Notes under the pieces: model-generated
Databases searched by the model: none
Told to the model about the DNA's origin: nothing
The model's input: the letters and a program-made list of their open reading frames with translations, nothing else
Shown here: positions 1 through 8,249 of the stretch, in pieces
Layout: each line of letters starts with the position of its first letter
Position numbering within the stretch: the stretch's first letter is position 1
From: Baffinella frigidus
Lineage: Eukaryota; Cryptophyceae; Cryptomonadales; Baffinellaceae
Direction: 5' to 3'
Length of the DNA stretch: 27,985 nucleotides
Assembly: GCA_026770585.1 (NCBI GenBank)
Contig: MU647131.1
Coordinates: forward strand, 34,344-62,328
Made by a program: the position numbers and the translations under genes

Positions 1-815
1 ACCCTGAACCCTGAACCCTGAACCCTGAAACCCAAACCCTGAACCTTGAACCCTGCACCCTGAACCCTGCACCCTAAAACCTAACCCCTCAAACCTAACC
101 CCTCAACACAAACCCTCAACCCCCAACCCCCAACCTTAAACCCCACGCCCCAAACCCTAAACCCAACACACTCCACCCTCCACCCTCAGCCCTAAACCCA
201 AACCCCGAAAACCCAAACCCTGAACCCTAAACCCTAAACCCTAGACCCTAAACCCTTAAACGTTAACCCTAAACCCTAAACCCTAAACCCTAAACCCTAA
301 ACCCTAAACCCTAAACCCTAAACCCCAAACACTAAACCCTAAACCCTAATCCCTGAACCCCAAACCCTACACCCTAAACCCCAAATCCTAAACCCTAATC
401 CCTTAAACCCTAAACCCCAAACCTCAAACACTAAACACTAAACTCTTAACCTTAAACCCTCAACCCTTAACCCTCAACCCTAAACCCTAAACCCTAAACC
501 TTGAACCCTACACCCTACACCCTAAACCCTAAACCTCAAATCCTGATCCCTAATCCCTATACCCTGAACTCCAAACCCTGAACTCAACCCTCACCCTCAA
601 AACCGAAACCCCAAACACCAAACACTACACCCTGAACCCTAAACTCCACACCCCAAACCTCTGAACCCTAAACCCTTCACCCTACACCCTAAACCTTACC
701 CCCTGAACCCTAGAACCTAAACCCTCAACCTTTGACCCTTAACCCTACTCTGTACCCCAAACCCTAAACCCCGAACCTCAAACCCTCAACCTTCAACCCT
801 CAACCCTAAACGCGG
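1..815 (+). repeat. Degenerate telomere-like repeat, C-strand orientation
   Basis: The stretch is almost entirely 7-mers of the CCCTAAA type with many variants (CCCTGAA, CCCTCAA, CCCCAAA, CCCTACA). The longest pure CCCTAAA run is about 265-330. It is too degenerate for a working chromosome end, and it lies upstream of the exons of an N-terminally incomplete gene. I therefore read it as interstitial, probably an intron of that gene. Confidence 0.9.
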
Positions 816-931
816 TGCGCACAAACGCTGGCAGGGCACGCGTACGCGGCGTCATCGCGGGAGGAGGCAGCAGCCATCAGCGATCAAGAGTGCAGGTCTG
901 CCGCGAACCCCCCCCCATGCACCCTGCAGGT

Positions 932-994
932 GTGACTCGAGATTAAGCCGGGGTTACTCGAGATTAAGCTGCAGTGGTTACTCGAGATCAAGGA
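932..994. repeat. Three tandem copies of an ~23-nt unit
   Basis: The core ACTCGAGATTAAGC appears three times (third copy ACTCGAGATCAAGG), spaced about 22-25 nt, each with an XhoI-type CTCGAG palindrome. Confidence 0.7.
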
Positions 995-1349
995 CACGCA
1001 CCCGCCCTAGAGTGGTCATATTCCCCTAGGACTGGTCCTGCTCTCGGAGCCAGGACCTTATTGGCGAGTAACCCCTGCACGGTGTCCGACTAAGGTAGGG
1101 CTTAGTTCTCCCACGCGAGACTCGGTGCAAGAGGCAGGTGCAGACCGGAAGCGATGTTCTCTGGGGGGCTACAACCTCCGGAACCAAACCTGAGAGGGTG
1201 CTAGAACCTCCGGAACCAAACCCTCGGGGGGGAGGCACCGGTGCGTGTCCGCATGGCACGGCCGTTGAAAGCTCGCGCGCTGTGCTACCACTCGAGGCTG
1301 GAAGAGGGAGTATTTTAAATGTGGGGTTGTTAAATTTAGTACCAGTCAC

Positions 1350-1404
1350 GGGCATGCTTGGTCACGTAGCTCAACGTAGCTCAAGCTACGTGACCAAATG
1401 CCCG
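1350..1404. repeat. Near-perfect hairpin-forming inverted repeat
   Basis: GGGCAT-gc-TTGGTCACGTAGCT on the left pairs with AGCTACGTGACCAAATGCCC on the right around a 12-nt loop. About 20 bp pair, with a 2-nt bulge. It may be a miniature inverted-repeat element or a structured RNA. Confidence 0.75.
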
Positions 1405-1624
1405 AATTTGTGTGAAAATTACTACACATCTTTTTTTATTTTCTTCACTTGTAAAAGAAGCTCTGTTTTAAAATGGTCCTATTTCTAGCCTCGAGTGGTA
1501 GGAGAGACGTGAGGGCAGAAGGCCACGCACCGCGAGTGATAGTTTATTGATGCATTCCTCGTGGGAATCCATCTGTCTGCAAAGGGCCCCAGTTCCTCCC
1601 CTTATCGCCCCAGTACCTGACGAA

Positions 1625-1870
1625 CAGGTTTTGGGTTTTGGGTTTGGGGTCGGGGGTTGGGGGTTGAGGGTTTAGGGAACAGGCAGCCAAAACCGGGATA
1701 TCAACGTGTGGGATCCTCAACCTGTGGGAGACCAAATCGCCTTGGTCAAGGCTCGCCCGCCCCACCCCCTTGAGTGTTTTTGTTTAGGGATTAGGGGTCA
1801 GGGTTTAGGGTTTAGGGTGTGGGTTCAGGTACAGAGTTGAGCGTTTATGGTTGAGGGTTTAGGGTTGAGA
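1625..1870 (+). repeat. Degenerate telomere-like repeat, G-strand orientation, interrupted
   Basis: TTTAGGG/TTGAGGG/TTTGGGG 7-mers occur at 1629-1680 and 1786-1870, separated by about 100 nt of unique sequence. It lies immediately upstream of the first aldolase-like exon I can identify, so it is probably intronic. Confidence 0.85.
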
Positions 1871-1950
1871 GGTTGGATCGCGTCCCATCCCCGTGTCCCT
1901 GCGGCACCGTCCTCCCACGACTCACATATCTCGTTTGTTCCGCCTGGCAG

Positions 1951-2785
1951 ATCTTGCCTGTCCTGCAACTGACAGCGCTTGCCTGTACGCGCGCGGCAGG
2001 GCCGCCGCCGCCTTCGCGCAGAGGCTCGCGGACGCAGGGGTCGCGTGTCCCGTGATCTCGGTCGGGAGTACTCCCGCGTGCGCCGCCGCGGACAAGTTCC
2101 CGGGGGTTACGGAGATCCACCCGGGGAATTACACCTTCTACGACCGCCAGCAGGTGCCGCACCCGCCCTACATCCTGCACCAGGCCGCCACACTTCAAAC
2201 CTATACCCTACACCCTGCACCCTACACCCTGCACCCTACACCCTACACCGTACACGCCCTCCAAGTACACTTCACTGGGGATGGCTGGTGGACTGCCCGT
2301 GACGGCGAGGTTACGTTGTCGTTTCGGCGTTCCCCAACGTTAGCGTCGCCGGTCAGCTGCCGGCCGTCTCTCGTGCGTAGCATGTCCCAGCGACGAATAG
2401 ATGGCTGTCACGTCCTGACGGCACGTGCGCAGGTGGCGGTGGGCGGCTGCCAGGAGGGGGACGTGGGCGTGACGGTGCTGACGCGCGTCATCGGACACTA
2501 CGCGAGCCACATGCTGTGTGACACTGGGTCCCTCGCCGTGTCCAAGGATGTTGCGCCCCAGGATCAGGTTTCTGGGTTGCGTTTTAGGGTTTAGGGTTTA
2601 GGGTTCAAGCAGGGACCAGGTTGATTGCAGGGGAGTTGAGGAGACGCGGTACCAGGAGTTCCAGGACCGCCTATTTCACTGCAGACTCGTATAAACGATG
2701 GACCTCCCAATCCTACACTCTACACCCTACACCCTCAACTCTAAACCATAACCCTCACTCAATCCTCAACCCTCAACCCTCGACC

Positions 2786-2873
<88 letters not shown>

Positions 2874-5800
2874 ACCCTGAAGTCTAACCCCTAACCCCTA
2901 AACCCTAAACTTCAAACCCTAAACATAATCCATAAACCTTGACTCACGAACCCTGGACAACGTTCTCCCCAACAGGCGTTTGGCGCCGTGGCAGGGCATG
3001 CATGGTGTAGGGAGTAAAGTGGGTGTGTCGTGTAGGGTGCGGGGGGTAGCGTGTTGATGTTGACACCCACCACGCCGACCTGCACCACCAGGCGTTTGGC
3101 GCCGTGGCAGGGCATGCGCTGCTCCTGCAGTCTGTTTCGCAGGAGGTCGGCAAGCTTGTGGTCTGGCCCCAACCCGATTTGATTTGTCTGAGTCTTTTTC
3201 ATCACAAAGCATCAAAGCATGAACCCCGTTTTGGCGTGTTTCAACCCTGAATCCTAAGCCCTAAGCCCTTACAACTGAACCCTGCCCTCAAACCTAAATC
3301 CTGAACCCTAAACCCTAGGCCCTAGGCCCTAGGCACTAAGCCCTAAGCCCTAGGCCCTGAGATCTGAACTCTAAATCCTAAACTCTACTCTCAGTCCTAA
3401 ACCTCAAACCCTGAAACCTATACCCTAGGCCCTAGACACTGAGCCCTAAGCCCTAAGCCCTAAGCTCTAACTCTAAACCCTGATCCCTAAACCCTAACCC
3501 TAACCCTAAACCCTAAACCCTGAACCCTAAACCCCAAACCCTAAACCCTGAACCCTAAACCCTAAACCCTAAATCCTAAACAACAAACCCTAAACCCTAA
3601 ACCCTAAACCCTAAACCCTAGACCCTAGACCCTAAACCCTAAACCCTAAACCCTAAACCCTAAACCCTAAACCCTAAACCCTAAACCCTGAACCCTAAAC
3701 CCTCATCCCTAAACCCTAAACCCCTAAACCCCAAACCCTAAACCCTAAACCCTAAATCCTGAATCCTAAAAACTAAAACCTGGAACGTAAACCCTAAACC
3801 ATAAACCATAAACCCTCAACCCTCAACCCTCAACCCCAAACCCTAAACCCTAAGCCCTCAATCCTGAAACCTGAACCTTAAACCATAAATCCAAAGTCCT
3901 GAACCCTGAACCCTAACCCCTAAATCCTAAATCCTACACCCTACACCCTACACCCTAAACCCCAGCCCTCAACCCTCAACCCTCAACCCTGAATCCTCAA
4001 CCCTAAATCCTCAACACTCAACACTCAACACTCAACACTCAAACATAAATCATACACCATCAGCCATAAACCCTAAACCCTAAACTCTTAACCCCTCACC
4101 CTTAGCCCTTAACCCTACACCCTAAACCCTAAACTTGATACCCTAAACCCTAAACCCTAAACCCTAAACCCTAAAACCTAAAACCTAAAACCTCAACCAT
4201 CAACCCTGAACCCTTGACTCTCGACCCTCGACCCTCAACCCTCAACCCTGAATAATGAAACCTAAACACTAAACCATGCACCCTGCACCCTGCACCCTGC
4301 ACCTTGCACCCTGCACTCTACACCATACACCCAACACCCTACACCCTACACCCTGCACCATACACCATACACCCTACACACTACACACTACACCCTACAC
4401 CCTATACCCCACACCCTACACACTGCACCCTACACCCTACACCCTACACCCTACACCCTACACCCTACACCCTACACCCTACACCCTACACCCTACGCCC
4501 TACACCCCACACCCAACACCCTGCACCCCACACCCTACACCCTACACCCTACATCCTACAACCCACACCCTAAACACTGAACAATGAACACTGAACCCTA
4601 AACCATAAACCCTAAACTCTAAACCTCAAACCCTCAACTCCAAACCTCAAACCCCAGACCCCAAACCCCAAACCCCAAACCCCAAACCCCCAACCCCAAA
4701 CCCCAACGCGAAGCCCTGAAACCTCAACCCTTTTCTCGCATGACGCCTTGCATGACTGATGCCCGCTCGCCTATCGGCAGGTCGCAGGAACCATGGCTGC
4801 CCCGAACCCCGCAGACTACCCTGTGGGGACGCTGCTGCAGATCGTTCCGAACCACTCATGTGTGCTCCCCCGCATCCGCCATGCATCCTCCTGCCTTGCG
4901 TTGGGTTTGGGGGTTCAGGGTTCAGGGTTTAGGGTTTAGGGTTGCCGACCAAAGATTTCTTTCCAAGTTCAGCCACGGCTGTTTGGGTGGGCCCCTCTCG
5001 GTTTTCTCCGAGATTCACAACCTGTCTCGTGCAGGAGTGTGCCCCCCTCCAACAGGTGCCTACAGGGGTACCCAAAGTAGAAGACAACGCCCTCATCTTG
5101 CACCCTACAGCACGCCGATACCTAGAGCCGTGTTTTTATCTCAGATACCTAGAGCCGTGTTTTTATCACGCCGATCCCTAGAGCCGTGTTTTTACCTTGA
5201 GGGTGGGACGGTGTCTCGAAATCGAGGCCCTGCAATGGTGAATCGGCCTAGGAACCTTCCGTGCGCGTGACCCAGCCTAGGATTTAAGGTTCAGGGTTTA
5301 GGGGATCCCTCAAGTGGCCAGGCAGTTTGACGGCCAAGAGGTCGTAGGCAGGTCCTAGGGCCCTACGGTAGGGCGTATGAGCCTACTGGGCATTTGAGGG
5401 GTAGGGTTCTTGGCATGCTGGCAAACGCGACGGCACGGTCACGTCGGGGTGCGCTCAGCCCCCGGCAGGCTTGCCAGCCGCGCCCGTTCCTCGGGTCCGT
5501 CCTACAAGGGTACCTCGCTCATAAAAAAACGCCCCCCGCTAGGACCCTGCAGTAGGCCTATGCCTAGGGCTCTATGGTGGTCGTAGGGGGTGGACGTTTT
5601 CTTGTGAGCGAGGTACCCCTGTAGCTCGCAGGGAACCTACGCGGCTGCCAGGCCTGCCTCCAGCACGGACTACCTCCACGTTGCCATCACGCGCTACTCC
5701 TGGAACTTGTCCTAGGATCATAACCTTAAAGCGTAGGTTCCCTGAGAGACAGGCCAGTCACCTTGCCCTAACCCTCAACCATGAACACCTGGAACCTGAA

Positions 5801-5985
5801 CCCGCATCCCCCAACCCTAGGCCAGACAGCGGCGTGCCACCTGACCCTAACCCTCAGCCCTAACCACCTAAAACCTGAAACCTCAACCCTGAGCCCCAGG
5901 CTTGACAGCGGCGTGCCACCCAGTCTACTACGTCGTCGAAGACGGCAAGGTCATCGATGCCTGGCACCCCTGCCGAGGATGGTAG
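1951..5985 (+). CDS. D-threonine aldolase / D-serine dehydratase-like PLP enzyme, N-terminus missing
   Basis: Five exons encode the C-terminal half of a fold-III (alanine-racemase type) PLP enzyme: about 1951-2153 (start uncertain, 1951 or 1976), 2433-2567, 3092-3157, 4781-4859 and 5900-5985 (TAG). The last four joins are in frame. Family signatures are ISVGSTP (PLP-phosphate loop), [32 protein letters not shown]...[38 protein letters not shown] and the terminal AWHPCRGW. The His and Cys of NHSC are the metal ligands known in this family, and the Cys codon is split by the last intron (T|GC). Known members cleave D-threonine or D-allothreonine, or deaminate D-serine; which of these this one does cannot be decided here. 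The PLP-binding lysine lies in the missing N-terminal part, probably upstream of the window. Introns of 279, 524, 1623 and 1040 nt are rich in telomere-like repeat. An optional exon at 2620-2688 is open but not needed by the family alignment. Confidence 0.88.
2182..2252 (+). repeat. CCCTACA-type repeat in aldolase intron
   Basis: About nine 7-mers, mostly CCCTACA and CCCTGCA, lie 30 nt after the donor at 2154. Confidence 0.85.
2712..2935 (+). repeat. CCCTCAA-type homogenised repeat in aldolase intron
   Basis: CCCTCAA is repeated almost without error from about 2765 to 2878, flanked by CCCTACA and CCCTAAA variants. A short G-strand TTTAGGG run (2584-2604) sits just after the donor of the same intron. 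Confidence 0.9.
2973..3117 (+). repeat. Duplicated acceptor plus exon start
   Basis: A 29-nt sequence is repeated exactly at 2973-3001 and 3089-3117. It includes the CAG acceptor and the codons for AFGAVAGH. Only the second copy continues into coding sequence; the first reaches an in-frame stop (TAA at about 3017). The 87 nt between the copies contain decayed TGTAGGG-like 7-mers. Confidence 0.92.
3240..4737 (+). repeat. 1.5-kb telomere-like array filling one intron
   Basis: C-strand 7-mers fill nearly the whole intron 3158-4780. Sub-blocks have their own dominant variant: CCCTAGG/CCCTAAG (3310-3470), CCCTAAA (3490-3740), CACTCAA (4012-4042), CCCTACA (4318-4560) and CCCCAAA (4650-4705). The array ends about 45 nt before the acceptor of exon 4781-4859. 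Confidence 0.95.
4905..4944 (+). repeat. Short G-strand TTTAGGG/TTCAGGG run after a donor
   Basis: About five G-strand 7-mers lie 45 nt downstream of the donor at 4860. The same intron ends in C-strand repeat next to its acceptor (5765-5899). Confidence 0.9.
5117..5194. repeat. Three tandem copies of a 27-29-nt unit
   Basis: GATACCTAGAGCCGTGTTTT is present at 5117 and 5144, and as GATCCCTAGAGCC at 5173. It is intronic. Confidence 0.9.
5304..5403 (+). mobile_element. MITE family A, copy 1
   Basis: This is a ~100-bp element in the last intron of the aldolase-like gene. Its termini resemble the family TIR TATCCCTCAAGTGGCCA, though the left end reads GATCCC and the right end GGGGTA. It carries the conserved core GGTCCTAGGGCCCTACGG. 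It encodes nothing. Confidence 0.85.
5503..5623 (+). mobile_element. MITE family B, copy 1
   Basis: A 121-bp element with TIRs TACAAGGGTACCTCGCTCAT and the complement ATGAGCGAGGTACCCCTGTA (here TGTGAGCG). The interior is rich in CCTAGG palindromes. It lies in the last aldolase-like intron. Confidence 0.85.
5630..5743. mobile_element. Miniature inverted-repeat element with 13-bp perfect TIRs
   Basis: AGGGAACCTACGC (5630-5642) and GCGTAGGTTCCCT (5731-5743) bound 88 nt of unique sequence, six nt after MITE B copy 1. Only one copy was seen in the window. Confidence 0.6.
5765..5897 (+). repeat. C-strand telomere-like repeat before the last aldolase exon
   Basis: Degenerate CCCTAAC, CCCTCAA and CCTGAAA units run up to the acceptor at 5899. 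They contain a 23-nt advance copy of the exon boundary (5819-5841 against 5898-5920, two mismatches). Confidence 0.88.
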
Positions 5986-6194
5986 CCCTGCCTTTCTCGA
6001 GCGTTCTTCGCCAGGCCACTGCATATCCCTTAAGTGGCCAGGGGGTCAAAAGTGACCCCCGACAGGTCCTAAGCAGGTCCTAGGGCCCCTACGGTAGGGC
6101 GTGTGAGACTTCTGGCCACTTGAGGGATACCGCTCGGCGTCTCGGGAGTGTGTTTGGAGTTGAGGTATGTCTGGCGCCCCTGCCGAGGATGGTA
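5957..6194 (+). repeat. Duplication of the aldolase C-terminal codons
   Basis: The 28 nt encoding the end of the protein (5957-5984, AWHPCRGW plus part of the stop) recur at 6167-6194 with two mismatches. MITE A copy 2 lies between the copies, and MITE B copy 2 begins at the end of the second. Confidence 0.88.
6024..6129 (+). mobile_element. MITE family A, copy 2
   Basis: A 106-bp element with near-perfect TIRs TATCCCTTAAGTGGCCA and TGGCCACTTGAGGGATA. It starts 39 nt after the aldolase-like stop codon, so it probably lies in the 3' UTR or flank. Its orientation matches copies 1 and 3. Confidence 0.92.
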
Positions 6195-6316
6195 CAGGGG
6201 TACCTCGCTCATAAGAATCAGCCAACCCCTAGCTAGGACCACCGTAGAACCCTAGGCATAGGCCTAATGTGGGGTCCTAGGGGGGGGAGTTTTCTTATGA
6301 GCGAGGTACTCCTGTA
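6193..6316 (+). mobile_element. MITE family B, copy 2
   Basis: A 124-bp element with left TIR TACAGGGGTACCTCGCTCAT and right TIR ATGAGCGAGGTACTCCTGTA. Confidence 0.92.
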
Positions 6317-6363
6317 GCCGTGTCTTGCACGCCAGGCTCTGGGGACACAGTCTCTACTAGAAA

Positions 6364-6469
6364 CAGCCGGAGATCTGGGTGCAAGGTCCCGTGTAGGAAC
6401 AGCCTAAGTGGCGTTAGGTCAGCCGGAGATCTGGGTGCAAGGTCCCGTGTAGGAAGAGCCTAAGTGGCA
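6364..6469. repeat. 56-bp tandem duplication
   Basis: CAGCCGGAGATCTGGGTGCA begins both units (6364 and 6420). They differ at only a few positions before diverging after 6469. Confidence 0.92.
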
Positions 6470-6691
6470 CGGGAACGGGACTGTGTCCAGAGAGGCCAGC
6501 GCGTATCAGATGCATCGCGCGGCACTTCGGAAGTGGGTGTGGGCTTGAGTGAGGTTGAATCGTGGGTAAATCGTTTTCAAGGTCCCTGTAAACCCTGTGT
6601 CCAGAGTGGTCTCGGCCAGAAACTACACATCTGTCCCGTCCCTGTAGTGGGGAAAAACATCGGTAGATCTGCTCAACGGCGTGCTTGGCTG

Positions 6692-6810
6692 TAGAGGGGT
6701 GCCTCGCTCATAAGAAACCACCCACCCCCTAGAACCACCATAGGGCCCTAGGCATAGGCCTACTAGGGTCCTTTAGGGGGGCGCTTTCTTGTGAGCGAGG
6801 TACCCCTGTA
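6692..6810 (+). mobile_element. MITE family B, copy 3
   Basis: A 119-bp element with TIRs TAGAGGGGTGCCTCGCTCAT and TGTGAGCGAGGTACCCCTGTA-type ends. The core CCCTAGGCATAGGCCTACTA resembles the reversed core of the other copies. Confidence 0.9.
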
Positions 6811-7319
6811 ACGTCCACCACACACGCAGCAGGAGGAGCCTACACTAGGCCTATGCATATGGTTCAAGGACCACCTTACGAATGGTGGGTGGCGTTGACT
6901 TGAAGTACGGCCTGGACGCGGGTGGGCTTTCGCTCATCAGCAACTACCGAAGAACCTTTCTGATAATTTGATAAAAGACCATCACACGCATTGGCTTTTC
7001 TGAGGTGCCACTTTGCGAGGGGTAGTGTTGCCCCAAAGACGCAGGCATCAGAGGCAGCAACGGAAAGAAGCGTCCCATATTCGGTTTTTACGTGTATTTC
7101 GCGCACGTGTACCCGAAAGCGGAGGCTCGCTACAGGTAGCGTGGTTGCGTCACACCCGGCATGTTGCTCGGGGCCGCCTAGCCCCGTGTGGGGCTCAAGA
7201 ATACGGAGACGATCTCGGGAATGAATACATGTGAGAGGCTGCAGGAGGTGTGCGGGCCTGAGAAGTAAGAGGTGATTAGTGGAACCGTGGGAGCTCTAGC
7301 AGCCACCCGACGGCTCGTT
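6811..7319. other. Intergenic sequence between convergent genes, no gene recognised
   Basis: Open frames of up to 77 codons exist on both strands (for example 6876-7106 minus and 6991-7224 plus), but none resembles a known domain. Since the genes on either side converge here, it probably holds 3' UTRs and intergenic spacer. Confidence 0.5.
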
Positions 7320-7411
7320 GGAGCAGGCCTCATGTGTGAGGCCCGCTCCATGAATGGCCCACCTCGGGACAGACAGGCCCTCTTCTGATGCGCCTAATGA
7401 TCAGAAGAGGG
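7320..7411 (-). promoter_or_regulatory. Two stem-loops at the 3' end of the STAR gene
   Basis: The first hairpin has arms 7320-7332 and 7337-7349 (12 of 13 pairs, TGTG loop). The second has perfect 12-bp arms, 7378-7389 and 7400-7411, around a 10-nt loop. The second contains the STAR stop codon (7403-7401) in its stem. They could affect 3'-end formation or mRNA stability; a role is inferred from position only. Confidence 0.5.
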
Positions 7412-8218
7412 AGTAAACCCCCCCGCCGAAGGGGTTGGAGGAAGCGGGGAGAGACGAGCCGTACGACAGCACCGGCATGTGCATGTCCAGCTCCCGGGGC
7501 GGCGAGCGCGAGTAGGGGTTGAAGCGCGACTTGCTGCCCGCAGGGGGCGACGTGCGGCGGCAGACCAGCCCGTCGGCCTTGCTCGCTGCGGGGTTGAAGG
7601 TCGCGTTGACGTTGAAGTTGGAGTTGGGGCGGTTGGAGGAGCCGAACGGGACGCGCGCGGGCGCCTGGTATGGGTTGTAGGAGATGGCGCCCTGGTCGTA
7701 CTCGTGCGCGGAGGGCAAGTCGTACTCGTCGAGGTCGAACTGCGGCGCTGCGATGTTGTTGGCCTGCGAGCGCCAACGCTCCTGGCTCCGCGGGGTGTCC
7801 GGGATCGACATGAGGAAGCACGGCGACGTCTCCCCCTGCTTCGAGAAGTTGTCGCGCCCCTTGGGCGTACACGTCACGCCCGCGTTCTCGCCCGACCTCC
7901 GCGCCGGCGACGGCCGTGCGGCCTGCGCCTTCGGAGAGGACGGTGCGACGTTCTCTGAGTCGTTCTCTCCAGGGGGGACCCAGAGCTTTGAACGCTCGGC
8001 GGGCGTGGGCGCAGGCTGCCCCGGGGGGACGAACGGCGCTGCGTCGACGGCGATGCGCCCACGCTGCTGCTGCTGCTGCGCCTGGTTCATCTTGAACGCG
8101 GCGGCCGCGTTGCTGGCGATGGTGGCGTTGTTGAGGTTGTTGTTGTTGTTGTTGTTGTTGAGGGGCGCGCGCATCGCGACGTTGTTGGGCATCGCGACGT
8201 GGTTGTTGGTGTTGTTGG

Positions 8219-8249
<31 letters not shown>

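Larger units (their letters stand above)
816..1620. other. Unique GC-rich sequence without a recognisable gene
   Basis: The short open frames here on both strands show no recognisable domain. The stretch holds three imperfect copies of a TTACTCGAGATTAAGC-like unit, a 20-nt direct repeat (AACCTCCGGAACCAAAC core, about 1170 and 1204) and a strong hairpin at 1350-1404. It could contain an unrecognised N-terminal exon of the aldolase-like gene, but I could not match one. Confidence 0.5.

Noticed and set aside
1-815. A true chromosome end (telomere)
   Set aside because: The orientation would fit a left telomere, but the 7-mers are heavily mutated and similar arrays recur throughout the window. 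The downstream gene lacks its N-terminal half, so the array is more likely an internal intron.
2620-2688. Extra aldolase exon ([18 protein letters not shown])
   Set aside because: It is open and phase-compatible, but joining 2567 directly to 3092 gives the expected family spacing. Kept only as an optional exon.
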